Part shown: one piece after another, positions 8,787 through 16,664 of the stretch
Numbering within the stretch: position 1 is the first letter of the stretch
Layout of the letters: every line of letters begins with the position of its first letter
Assembly (NCBI GenBank): GCA_027486005.1
Contig: JAIXPZ010000076.1
Span: 1 to 64,000 of the forward strand
Origin: Legionellales bacterium
Lineage (GTDB): Bacteria > Pseudomonadota > Gammaproteobacteria > JAGOUN01
DNA length: 64,000 bases
Reading direction: 5' to 3'
The notes under the pieces: generated by a model
The model's input: only the letters and a program-made list of their open reading frames with translations
What the model was told of the DNA's origin: nothing
Databases searched by the model: none
Translations under genes and position numbers: made by a program

Positions 8787-10226
8787 ATGTTTGAATCTTT
8801 ATCGAATCGCCTGGATCGCACATTAAAGAATTTACGCGGTCTTGGTCGAATTTCTGAAAGCAATATCAAAGAAACCTTACGCGATGTGCGGGTTAGTTTG
8901 CTAGAAGCCGACGTTGCCTTATCGGTCATTAAACCTTTTATTGAAACTGTCACCGAAAAAGCCATGGGCCAGGCGGTTTTGCAAAGCTTAACACCCGGGC
9001 AAGAGCTGATTCGAATACTGCGCGATGAGCTAACTCATCTTCTCGGTGATGAGCAAAACGAGCTTAATTTTAATGCTGTTCCTCCTGTTGTAATATTGAT
9101 GGTTGGCCTGCAGGGTTCAGGAAAAACCACGACAGCGGGAAAGCTCGCTAAATGGATTCAAGAAAATAAGAAAAAAACGGTCATGCTGACCAGCTGCGAC
9201 GTCTATAGACCCGCAGCCATTCAACAACTTGCAACATTAGCAGAAACGGTACAAGCATCACTACACCCCAGCGATCCTTCACAATCTCCTATTGATATAG
9301 TTAAAGCCGCGATTGAAGCCGCTAAGCGCTCTATCAGTGATGTGTTAATAATCGATACCGCTGGCCGTCTGCATATTGATGAAAAGATGATGCAAGAACT
9401 AAAAGAAATTTATGCGTTAGCTAAACCTACTGAAACTTTATTAGTGGTGGATAGTATGACCGGGCAAGATGCGGCACATACTGCTAAGGCATTCAACGAT
9501 GCATTAGATATTACGGGCATTGTGCTAACCAAAACTGACGGTGACGCACGTGGTGGTGCTGCGCTTTCTATGCGTCAAATCACCGGTAAACCGATTAAGT
9601 TTATGGGTGTGGGCGAAAAAATTGATGCTCTCAGCCCTTTCTATCCCGATCGAGTAGCCTCTCGTATTTTAGGCATGGGCGACGTACTCAGTTTAATTGA
9701 AGACGCTGAAAAACTCGATAAAACTAAAGGCGAAAAGCTCACCAAAAAGCTTAAAAAAGGCCACGCCTTTGATTTGGAAGATTTTCGCGACCAACTTAAG
9801 CAACTCGGTAAGCTAGGCGGCATTGCCAGCATTATGAAGAAACTCCCTGGCATGGGAAATATTGGCGGGATGATGGGCAATGCCAATGATATTGAAAAAC
9901 GAATTCATGAAATTGACGCAATTATCAGCTCTATGACCCCACAAGAACGTACTTATCCAGCCCTTTTAAAAAGCTCACGTAAGTTGCGCATTGCCAAGGG
10001 CTCTGGAACCAGTGTCCCTGCTATCAATAAGTTATTGAAGCAATTCGAGCAAATGCAAAAAATGATGAAAAAAGTCACCCAAGGCGGTGGCATGAAAAAA
10101 ATGATGCGCGGTATGGCAGAAATGAGTGGCATGGGTGGAATGCCGGATATGAGCCAGTTGCAAAGCATGCTGCCTAACGGCTTAGGAAATGACTTAAAGA
10201 AGCTTCTAGGAAATAAAGAAGATTAA
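8787..10226 (+). CDS. ffh: Signal recognition particle GTPase Ffh (SRP54)
   Basis: Ffh binds 4.5S RNA and signal sequences of nascent inner-membrane proteins and docks with FtsY. The N domain (residues 1-90) is followed by the G domain, with GLQGSGKTTT near residue 106, DTAGR near 190 and TKTDGD near 250. The C-terminal methionine-rich M domain (from about 320) contains the RNA-binding segment SGTSVPAINKLLKQF and a Met/Gly-rich tail. Length 479 aa is slightly long, owing to that tail. It heads the classic ffh-rpsP-rimM-trmD-rplS order. Confidence 0.97.
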   Translation: MFESLSNRLDRTLKNLRGLGRISESNIKETLRDVRVSLLEADVALSVIKPFIETVTEKAMGQAVLQSLTPGQELIRILRDELTHLLGDEQNELNFNAVPPVVILMVGLQGSGKTTTAGKLAKWIQENKKKTVMLTSCDVYRPAAIQQLATLAETVQASLHPSDPSQSPIDIVKAAIEAAKRSISDVLIIDTAGRLHIDEKMMQELKEIYALAKPTETLLVVDSMTGQDAAHTAKAFNDALDITGIVLTKTDGDARGGAALSMRQITGKPIKFMGVGEKIDALSPFYPDRVASRILGMGDVLSLIEDAEKLDKTKGEKLTKKLKKGHAFDLEDFRDQLKQLGKLGGIASIMKKLPGMGNIGGMMGNANDIEKRIHEIDAIISSMTPQERTYPALLKSSRKLRIAKGSGTSVPAINKLLKQFEQMQKMMKKVTQGGGMKKMMRGMAEMSGMGGMPDMSQLQSMLPNGLGNDLKKLLGNKED

Positions 10227-10318
10227 GTGACTGTACTTTTTGTTTTTTTTCCGTATAATTTGTCTCCTTTTGTCAAGCTATTGACGTGTAGATTTATTTT
10301 TTAGAGGAAATGAACGCT

Positions 10319-10642
10319 ATGGTAACGATCCGTTTAACCCGTGCAGGAGCGAAAAAACGCCCTTTTTATCATGTAGTTGCAAAAAATAAGCGCAGCGCAC
10401 GTGATGGCGGCAACCTTGAAAGACTAGGTTATTTCAACCCTATCGCTAGCGGCGCTGAAGTTCGATTAGAGTTAGATATGGCTCGTGTTGACTATTGGTT
10501 AGGCGTAGGTGCGCAAACTTCTGAACGCGTTGCAGCGCTACTTAAAGAATTTAAGCAAAACGGCGTGCGTACTGGCGTTCAATACAAAGCGACTAAGACT
10601 CCACGTAAAAAAGCAGTTGTCAGCGCTGAAGTAACCGCTTAA
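10319..10642 (+). CDS. rpsP: 30S ribosomal protein S16
   Basis: The protein begins [20 protein letters not shown], the conserved S16 start, and includes [13 protein letters not shown] use the ATG at 10319 because the family begins there and the AGAGGA ribosome site at about 10302-10308 is too close to the earlier ATG at 10310. Length is 107 aa, slightly longer than the usual 80-90 aa because of a basic C-terminal tail ([15 protein letters not shown]). It is the second gene of the ffh-rplS cluster. Confidence 0.96.
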   Translation: MVTIRLTRAGAKKRPFYHVVAKNKRSARDGGNLERLGYFNPIASGAEVRLELDMARVDYWLGVGAQTSERVAALLKEFKQNGVRTGVQYKATKTPRKKAVVSAEVTA

Positions 10643-10663
10643 TAAACGACGGTAGTATTTAAA

Positions 10664-11176
10664 ATGAGCTTAAAAGATGACCGCTACATTTCTGTCGGAA
10701 AAATAGGGGCGCCTTTTGGGCTTGATGGAGCGCTGAAAATTGTTAGCTTTACAGAACAACCCGACGATATTTTTGATTTCAGCCCTTGGTATGTGAATAA
10801 AAAGCAGCAGTGGGTTGAGGTAGAGCTTGAAGGAGACGCATTGCACGGGAAATATCTCGTCGCGAAGTTTGTGGGCTGCGAAGAAAGAGATGACGCCCAA
10901 CAATGGACAAATTGTGAAATCGCTGTAAAGCGCTCACAATTGCCAGAACTTCCTGCAGGACAGTATTACTGGTCGGACCTTGAAGGGTTAACTGTAAAAA
11001 CAGTCGCTGGACTTACGCTGGGTGTAATTGATGAAGTGATGGAAACTGGCGCAAACCCTGTTCTCGTCATTCAAGGAGAAAAACGGTACTTGGTTCCGTA
11101 TTTACTAGAAAAAGTAGTAAAAGAAGTTAATTTGGCATCCAATTATGTAATTGTAGACTGGGACACAGATTTTTGA
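10664..11176 (+). CDS. rimM: 16S rRNA processing protein RimM
   Basis: RimM assists 30S maturation around the head domain and binds S19. The N-terminal beta-barrel starts YISVGKIGAPFGLDGALKI and the C-terminal PRC-barrel domain contains GQYYWSDLEGLTV and EKRYLVPYL. The 170-aa length is normal. Its stop codon overlaps the trmD start. Confidence 0.95.
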   Translation: MSLKDDRYISVGKIGAPFGLDGALKIVSFTEQPDDIFDFSPWYVNKKQQWVEVELEGDALHGKYLVAKFVGCEERDDAQQWTNCEIAVKRSQLPELPAGQYYWSDLEGLTVKTVAGLTLGVIDEVMETGANPVLVIQGEKRYLVPYLLEKVVKEVNLASNYVIVDWDTDF

Positions 11177-11940
11177 ATTTTACGATAGTGACCCTATTCC
11201 CAGAAATGCAAGACAGCTTGCGATTTGGAATTATGGGCAGAGCAATTGATAAACAATTGCTGACAGTTTCTTGTATTAATCCACGAGATTATACAGAAGA
11301 TAAGAATAAAACGGTCGATGACTCCCCTTTTGGTGGAGGCCCCGGCATGGTGATGATGGCAAAACCTTTGCACCAAGCCGTGCTAGCCGCAAAAGCACAG
11401 CGACCCAATGCGAAAGTCATCTATCTTTCCCCACAAGGAAAGCAGTTTGACCAAGCACTGGCAAAAAAAGCGGCGGAAGACAACGATCTGATTATGATTG
11501 CTGGCCGATATGAGGGGATTGATCAACGGATTATTGATAAATTTGTCGATGAAGAATGGTCACTGGGCGACTATGTGATCAGCGGCGGAGAACTTGCAGC
11601 GCTAGTAATGATAGATGCAATCGCTCGTTGCGTTCCAGGCGTTGTAGGAGATGCCGGCTCGGTGATGGATGATAGCTTTTATCACGGTTTACTGAAACAT
11701 CCGCAGTACACACGACCCGAAAGTTATAATGGATGGAAAATTCCGAAGGTGTTACTAAGCGGAAACCATCGTGAGATTGCCGAGTGGAGAAAAAAACACT
11801 CACTGGGAACAACCTGGTTAAAGAGACCAGATTTGTTAGAGCCTAATGTATTGAGGCTTTCAGAAGAAGAGAAAATATTATTAAATGAGTTTATTGCAGA
11901 ATATAACTATCATAGAGCCAATGAGGAAAAGAAGTCATGA
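11173..11940 (+). CDS. trmD: tRNA (guanine-N1-)-methyltransferase TrmD
   Basis: TrmD makes m1G37 in tRNAs, preventing +1 frameshifting. Family features are [10 protein letters not shown] at the start, [36 protein letters not shown] and the knot segment [14 protein letters not shown]. It starts with TTG at 11173, overlapping the rimM stop by four bases, which suggests translational coupling. Length 255 aa is normal. Confidence 0.96.
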   Translation: MNFTIVTLFPEMQDSLRFGIMGRAIDKQLLTVSCINPRDYTEDKNKTVDDSPFGGGPGMVMMAKPLHQAVLAAKAQRPNAKVIYLSPQGKQFDQALAKKAAEDNDLIMIAGRYEGIDQRIIDKFVDEEWSLGDYVISGGELAALVMIDAIARCVPGVVGDAGSVMDDSFYHGLLKHPQYTRPESYNGWKIPKVLLSGNHREIAEWRKKHSLGTTWLKRPDLLEPNVLRLSEEEKILLNEFIAEYNYHRANEEKKS

Positions 11941-12362
11941 GTAAAATCATTCAACAATTCGAAGCTGAGCAAATGCGCGGGAAAATCATCCCTGAATTTC
12001 GCGCAGGTGATACTGTCTCAGTTAAAGTGCGTGTAAAAGAAGGTACTCGTGAGCGATTACAAGCTTTTGAAGGCATTGTTATTGCAATTCGCCGTCGCGG
12101 CCTGAACTCTGCATTCACAGTGAGAAAAGTATCACACGGTGAAGGCGTAGAGCGTGTATTCCAGACCTATAGCCCAATCATCGAAAGTATTGCCGTGGTA
12201 CGTCTTGGTGACGTGCGTCGTGCGAAGCTTTATTTCTTACGTAAATTAGCTGGTAAGGCTGCACGTATTAAAGAAAAAATTCAAACTAAAGCACAACGCG
12301 AAGCAACTAATGCTAAGCGTGCCGCATTGTTGGCAACCGCTGCAGCAAGCGACGCTGAATAA
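11937..12362 (+). CDS. rplS: 50S ribosomal protein L19
   Basis: L19 lies at the 30S-50S interface. Typical sequence is seen: [39 protein letters not shown], and [12 protein letters not shown] with [10 protein letters not shown]. At 141 aa it is longer than the usual 115-120 aa because of an Ala/Lys-rich C-terminal tail from about residue 115. It overlaps the trmD stop in ATGA and is followed at once by a palindromic repeat. Confidence 0.96.
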   Translation: MSKIIQQFEAEQMRGKIIPEFRAGDTVSVKVRVKEGTRERLQAFEGIVIAIRRRGLNSAFTVRKVSHGEGVERVFQTYSPIIESIAVVRLGDVRRAKLYFLRKLAGKAARIKEKIQTKAQREATNAKRAALLATAAASDAE

Positions 12363-12372
12363 TATCGATGAA

Positions 12373-12392
12373 GGGCGACCAACCGGTCGCCC
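12373..12392. repeat. GGGCGACC palindrome (REP-like copy 2)
   Basis: An 8-bp perfect stem GGGCGACC / GGTCGCCC with loop AACC lies 11 bases after the rplS stop and is followed by CCTACAT. The same tail and stem half occur at 40411-40430, and a close relative is at 8650. No T-run follows. Confidence 0.6.
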
Positions 12393-12425
12393 CTACATAA
12401 GTAGCGGGAAAAGGGTCTTCTAAAA

Positions 12426-13565
12426 ATGACCATAAAGCATATAGCCCTTCTTGCCACTGGAGATGAAATTGTTGATGGCGTCATCCTAAACACTAATGCT
12501 CAATTTATTGCGAACAATTTATTTCACCAGCAAATGCATGTCACAGAACACCAGATTGTTCGAGATGATGAAGCCAATATCACCAAAAATATTTTATCGC
12601 TATTAGAAAACAACGACGCTCTCATTATCACAGGTGGATTAGGCCCAACCACCGATGATCGTACACGCTTTGCTTTAGCAAAAGCATTACAGCAACCTTT
12701 GGAATTGCATGAAAATGTCTGGCAAGCCATTATTGATCGCTTAGTCGCGCGCTATGGAATAGCTAACATTCCTATTTCAAATCAGCAACAAGCTCTATTT
12801 CCTAAAGACGCTCAAACACTTGCAAACCCTAATGGAACTGCAGCAGGCTGTTTATGTTACTTACAAAATAAACTAATATTTATGTTGCCAGGGCCGCCTA
12901 ACGAATGCCTGCCTATGTTCACCCAATTCGTCCTTCCAGAGCTAAAAGAAAAAAAATTCGGGCATGAAGTATATTTTAAAAATTGGCTATTATTTGGCGT
13001 AAGTGAGGGGCACATTGCGGAAAAGTTAGAAGAAGCCCTACAACCGTATGCTTCTTTTCAAACAGGTTATCGAGTAACATTTCCCTACTTAGAATTTAAA
13101 TTGTTTTCACCTACAGACGAACTAGAAAAAGGAATAAATGCTGTTTTAAACATCATCGCACCTTATTTGTTTAATGACACAGCAACAAAAGCCTCTGATA
13201 ACTTAAAAGTCATATTAAAAGAAAACACTTGTGAGCTTTATATTACTGACCCTGTTACTGGAGGATGCTTAGAGCAATTGCTAAGATCACCTGAGCTTAA
13301 TGATCAGTTGCACTTTAATGCAAAAGAAAAAAATCAAGCAAACTGGCATTTAGAATTAACTGGTTTAGAAAAATATTGGAATTCAACGCCTGATACCAAA
13401 GAAACACAATTGCATTTGGCCTTAACGACACCTAACGGCGAAATACATCATGAAACAAAGACTTTTATAAATTATCAACAACGAAACCTGCATTATGCTG
13501 CAGAATACGCTTGTCAGTTTTTACTTAATTTTCTAAAAAACTCTTTGATAATTCCCAAAGCATAA
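12426..13565 (+). CDS. CinA-like protein with degenerate C-terminal amidase domain
   Basis: The N-terminal half (residues 1-170) is the CinA/MoaB-like molybdopterin-binding fold: LLATGDEIVDGVILNTN, LIITGGLGPTTDDRTR, NPNGTAAGCL, FMLPGPPNECLPMF. The C-terminal part has the place and rough length of the NMN deamidase (PncC) domain but lacks its SCTGG-type catalytic start; only CELYITDPVTGGCLEQLL resembles it. It is therefore closer to YfaY-like inactive CinA proteins. Its last 52 bases overlap, tail to tail, the mtnN gene on the other strand. The function of such proteins is not settled. Confidence 0.8.
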   Translation: MTIKHIALLATGDEIVDGVILNTNAQFIANNLFHQQMHVTEHQIVRDDEANITKNILSLLENNDALIITGGLGPTTDDRTRFALAKALQQPLELHENVWQAIIDRLVARYGIANIPISNQQQALFPKDAQTLANPNGTAAGCLCYLQNKLIFMLPGPPNECLPMFTQFVLPELKEKKFGHEVYFKNWLLFGVSEGHIAEKLEEALQPYASFQTGYRVTFPYLEFKLFSPTDELEKGINAVLNIIAPYLFNDTATKASDNLKVILKENTCELYITDPVTGGCLEQLLRSPELNDQLHFNAKEKNQANWHLELTGLEKYWNSTPDTKETQLHLALTTPNGEIHHETKTFINYQQRNLHYAAEYACQFLLNFLKNSLIIPKA

Positions 13566-14290
13566 TGACTCGCCACCTCTTGTAAAAAAGCATTGAAATC
13601 AATCGCTGCCGAATGATTCGCATTGTCTGAAATTGTACGAACCACCACGCAGGGAGTATTTAATTCATAACATACCTGAGCTACCGCTGCCCCCTCCATT
13701 TCCACACAACCTAACAGAACATCCTGTGCCGATTTCACTCGATGATGAATGTCATTAAGCAGCGTAACATCTTGAATAAATTGATCGCCACTGGCAATAG
13801 TTGCAAAATGTGTTTTTGGAGATTTAATGCTAAATTTCTTCAATGACATTGATTCGATATCAACATTTAAATCGTGTTGCAAAAAATGCTCTGTTGCACG
13901 CAACAAACGCTGCGCCAACTTCTTATCCGTCTCGAATAACGCCTTATTCAACACTGCAATTTCATGTGGCTTATAAAATGGCCTAACATCCACATCATGC
14001 TGTAACAAAAAATCTGCAACAACAACATCACCAACGTTCACATTGGGATTTCCGGCACCAGCGACCCCCATGAACATCACGTAATCAATATCAAAATGCT
14101 CGATTAATAAAGTGGCAGTGATAGCAGAAGCGACTTTGCCAATTTTTGATAATACCAACACAATTTTATGATCAAATAGCTCACCCTGATAATATTCTCT
14201 ACCACCGATAATGCGGGTGGCCTCTATGTGCATTTTCTCTTTCAATAAGGCAACTTCTTCATGCATTGCGCCCATAATTCCAATTGTCAC
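13514..14290 (-). CDS. mtnN: 5'-methylthioadenosine/S-adenosylhomocysteine nucleosidase
   Basis: This hydrolase cleaves MTA and SAH in the activated-methyl cycle. It starts MTIGIMGAMHEEVALLKEKM, the family N-terminus, and carries the GVAGAGNP segment, ASGDQFI, VEMEGAAVAQVC (catalytic and ribose-binding Glu residues) and VVRTISDNA with the catalytic Asp. Length of 258 aa is a little above the usual 230, with an insertion around residues 110-150. It overlaps the 3' end of the CinA-like gene by 52 bases in antisense orientation. Confidence 0.93.
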   Translation of the reverse strand: MTIGIMGAMHEEVALLKEKMHIEATRIIGGREYYQGELFDHKIVLVLSKIGKVASAITATLLIEHFDIDYVMFMGVAGAGNPNVNVGDVVVADFLLQHDVDVRPFYKPHEIAVLNKALFETDKKLAQRLLRATEHFLQHDLNVDIESMSLKKFSIKSPKTHFATIASGDQFIQDVTLLNDIHHRVKSAQDVLLGCVEMEGAAVAQVCYELNTPCVVVRTISDNANHSAAIDFNAFLQEVASHYALGIIKEFFRKLSKN

Positions 14291-14320
14291 AAATTACCTC
14301 GTTTTTTTGTGCCATAAAAA

Positions 14321-14354
14321 AACCCTGGTGAAATATGAAAAAATCACCAGGGTT
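14321..14354 (-). terminator. Intrinsic terminator after the lysine-rich protein gene
   Basis: An 11-bp perfect stem (AACCCTGGTGA / TCACCAGGGTT) with a 12-base loop is followed on the minus strand by a seven-T run. It lies 18 bases beyond the stop of the 108-aa gene and just upstream of the mtnN start, so it should insulate mtnN from that gene. Confidence 0.85.
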
Positions 14355-14371
14355 CTTATTCTTAAATAAAA

Positions 14372-14698
14372 TTAGGCTTTTTTCTTGCTTACCGCTTTCT
14401 TCTTAGCCGCTTTAGCAGGCTTCACTTTCTTGCTAGTTTTCTTAGCTTTCTTTTCAAAACTTTTTTCAAATTGAGCAAGCGCTTGGTTAACGGCTTTCTC
14501 AATAACTGCTTCACGTGCAATTTCTTTTTGTTCAAATTGATCAAAAGCAGCATGAATCGCACGATCATAAGTAGTCGAAACGACTTCACTTAACTCTTTC
14601 TTATGAGCCACTTTAAGTGCTTTCAATTCTGCTTTCAGATTTTTAATCTCTAACTTCGCGTCTTTCAAACCTGACGTTGATTTGACTACTTTAGCCAT
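14372..14698 (-). CDS. Small lysine/alanine-rich histone-like protein
   Basis: A 108-aa basic protein. Residues 10-85 are charged and helical with coiled-coil character (LEIKNLKAELKALKVAHKKE, then AVNQALAQFEKSFEKKAK). The last 25 residues are almost only Lys, Ala, Val and Ser (VKPAKAAKKKAVSKKK), as in histone H1 tails and the Hc1/AlgP type of bacterial nucleoid proteins. DNA binding is inference from composition. AGGAGA precedes the start, a sigma-70-like promoter lies upstream, and an intrinsic terminator follows, so it is a single-gene unit. It is not recognised as a named family. Confidence 0.75.
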   Translation of the reverse strand: MAKVVKSTSGLKDAKLEIKNLKAELKALKVAHKKELSEVVSTTYDRAIHAAFDQFEQKEIAREAVIEKAVNQALAQFEKSFEKKAKKTSKKVKPAKAAKKKAVSKKKA

Positions 14699-14736
14699 GT
14701 CTATCTCCTAAGGGTGTATTAAATAAAATCGGCCTC

Positions 14737-14764
14737 AGTATATACTAGTTGAAAAATCTTTCAA
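14737..14764 (-). promoter_or_regulatory. Candidate sigma-70 promoter for the histone-like gene
   Basis: On the minus strand TTGAAA (14764-14759) and TATACT (14742-14737) are separated by 16 bases, about 40 bases upstream of the start codon. Both boxes match the consensus well. Prediction is by eye. Confidence 0.55.
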
Positions 14765-14781
14765 CCAGCATAAAAACAGCA

Positions 14782-15243
14782 TCATTTTTTTCTTTTTTCT
14801 TGAAAAAATCGTTTCAAGACTAAACCACTTTCCTCTGCTAATAGGCCATGCTTAACACAAGGAACATGATTCAGCATCTTTGAACCTAAAACAGAAAATA
14901 CACTTCCAGCGGCTCCACTTCGCTCGTCTTTAGCGGCATAGACAATCCGCTGTACTCGCGAATGAATAATTGCCCCTGCGCACATACAGCATGGCTCAAG
15001 CGTGGTATAAAGCGTGGAGTTCACTAAACGATAGTTCATCAGCGCTTTTGCCGCTGCTCGTAATGCAACTATCTCTGCGTGCGCGGTAGGATCATTTTGT
15101 GCAATAGGTTGATTATATCCCTCAGCAATAATTTGATCACCCAAGGTGATTACCGCGCCCACAGGAACTTCGCCAGTTTCCTGGGCCATATCTGCCAAAG
15201 CCAGCGCTCTTTGCATACAATGTTGATCAAAAGTTGTAAACAT
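14782..15243 (-). CDS. tadA: tRNA-specific adenosine deaminase TadA
   Basis: TadA converts A34 to inosine in tRNA-Arg(ACG). The zinc and catalytic motif is present as HAEIVALRAA and TLEPCCMCAGAI, with the YAAKDERSGAAGS and LNH segments typical of TadA. Length of 153 aa is normal. It is divergent from xseA with a 45-base gap. Confidence 0.95.
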   Translation of the reverse strand: MFTTFDQHCMQRALALADMAQETGEVPVGAVITLGDQIIAEGYNQPIAQNDPTAHAEIVALRAAAKALMNYRLVNSTLYTTLEPCCMCAGAIIHSRVQRIVYAAKDERSGAAGSVFSVLGSKMLNHVPCVKHGLLAEESGLVLKRFFQEKRKK

Positions 15244-15288
15244 GCTTATCTCTCATTAGAATTGACGCATTACCTATTAGTAAGAATC

Positions 15289-16506
15289 ATGACAAACGAA
15301 CCTATCTATTCCGTCAGTGAGTTAAATGAAGCTACCAAAATGTTGTTGGAACATCATTTCTCAAGTCTTTTATTAGAAGGAGAGATCTCTAATTTCTCTT
15401 GTCCTTCATCGGGTCACTGGTACTTTACACTGAAAGATGAAGCAGCTCAAATTCGCTGCGCCATGTTTCGCACACAGACTAGCGCTATTCAATTTTACCC
15501 TGCTAATGGCATGCACGTTGTCATACGCGCTAAAGTTAGCCTGTACATACAACGCGGTGAATATCAATTAATTGCTTCGCATATGGAAGAAGCTGGCGTC
15601 GGTGTATTGCAAAAACGTTTTGAAGCACTGAAACAAAAGCTGTTTAATGAAGGTCTGTTTGATGATGTACACAAACAGCCCTTACCTCGCTATCCCAAAA
15701 AAATCGGAATTATTACTTCTATTACAGGCGCGGCGATTCATGACGTACTCACCGTATTAAAACGCCGCTACCCTATTGCTGAGATTTGTATTTTCCCGAC
15801 GCTAGTACAAGGTAATCAAGCGGCTGAAAATATTACGCGCATGATTAAACATGCTGATAAAGAAAAAATCTGCGATGTTTTGCTACTCACTCGCGGTGGT
15901 GGCTCACTTGAAGATTTATGGCCATTTAACGAAGAAATTGTTGCACGCGCTATTTATCATTGTCGTTTACCGATTATTACCGGCATTGGACACGAAATCG
16001 ATTTTACGATTGCTGATTTTGTTGCCGATGTCAGAGCCCCCACTCCCTCTGCGGCCGCGGAAACTTTAGTCCCGGATAAAGCAGAAATTAATGCTTACTT
16101 GACTCAAAAAGCAAAACAATTACAACATCTTTTCCAATCTTCTTTGCATCAAAAAGCACTGTTGATGTCCCAACTCACACAACGTTTAAACCAACAACAT
16201 CCTAAAGCATGTTTGGATATGCAACAACAACAGCTGCAGCAATATCAACGTCAGCTACCGATACTAATGAATAATTTGCTGCTGAATAAAAAAACCGCCC
16301 TAAGCAACCTAGGAAAACAATTGCATCAACTTAGTCCTTTGAACACCTTGGACCGCGGTTATGCCATTCTTTCCCAGAACGAGAAAACTGTCACTTCTGT
16401 TGCAAATATACATGTAGGCGAAAGGTTAAGTGCTAGATTAAAAGACGGCACGATATATGCCGAGGTGACTCAGATTGTTAAACCTAAATTCAAATTACAG
16501 CGATGA
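15289..16506 (+). CDS. xseA: Exodeoxyribonuclease VII large subunit
   Basis: XseA with XseB degrades single-stranded DNA in both directions. The N-terminal OB domain begins YSVSELNEATKMLLEHHF and includes GHWYFTLKDE. The catalytic domain shows KIGIITSITGAAIHD, LLLTRGGGSLEDLWPFNEE, and GIGHEIDFTIADFVADVRAP. A glutamine-rich coiled coil follows (about 265-370), ending LDRGYAIL. I start at the ATG at 15289, which gives 405 aa (short for the family, mainly in the coiled coil); the longer reading upstream overlaps tadA in antisense and carries no family sequence. Confidence 0.93.
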   Translation: MTNEPIYSVSELNEATKMLLEHHFSSLLLEGEISNFSCPSSGHWYFTLKDEAAQIRCAMFRTQTSAIQFYPANGMHVVIRAKVSLYIQRGEYQLIASHMEEAGVGVLQKRFEALKQKLFNEGLFDDVHKQPLPRYPKKIGIITSITGAAIHDVLTVLKRRYPIAEICIFPTLVQGNQAAENITRMIKHADKEKICDVLLLTRGGGSLEDLWPFNEEIVARAIYHCRLPIITGIGHEIDFTIADFVADVRAPTPSAAAETLVPDKAEINAYLTQKAKQLQHLFQSSLHQKALLMSQLTQRLNQQHPKACLDMQQQQLQQYQRQLPILMNNLLLNKKTALSNLGKQLHQLSPLNTLDRGYAILSQNEKTVTSVANIHVGERLSARLKDGTIYAEVTQIVKPKFKLQR

Positions 16507-16609
16507 TCACGTTTATGATTTCATGCTATTGTGTAGTGATGAAGTATCCAAAGCCGTTGGCGTTGACGAAAAAGCTAAGGAAGAATTGATGTCTGATTCC
16601 TTTTGTTGT

Positions 16610-16641
16610 CACTGCACACGCCGAACAGGGCGTGTGCAGTG
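16610..16641. repeat. 13-bp perfect hairpin downstream of xseA
   Basis: CACTGCACACGCC and GGCGTGTGCAGTG form a perfect 13-bp stem with loop GAACAG, between the convergent ends of xseA and the 470-aa gene. Neither strand has a T-run after it, so it is not a standard intrinsic terminator, though it may still act as one or block 3' decay for both transcripts. Confidence 0.6.
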
Positions 16642-16664
16642 ATATGATGGATTAATCAAACGTA

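Noticed and set aside
15079-15288. 70-residue N-terminal extension of XseA
   Set aside because: It overlaps tadA in antisense, has no family similarity, and an ATG at 15289 gives the canonical N-terminus.
16610-16641. Intrinsic terminator between xseA and the 470-aa gene
   Set aside because: The hairpin is perfect but lacks a T-run on both strands; listed as a hairpin only.
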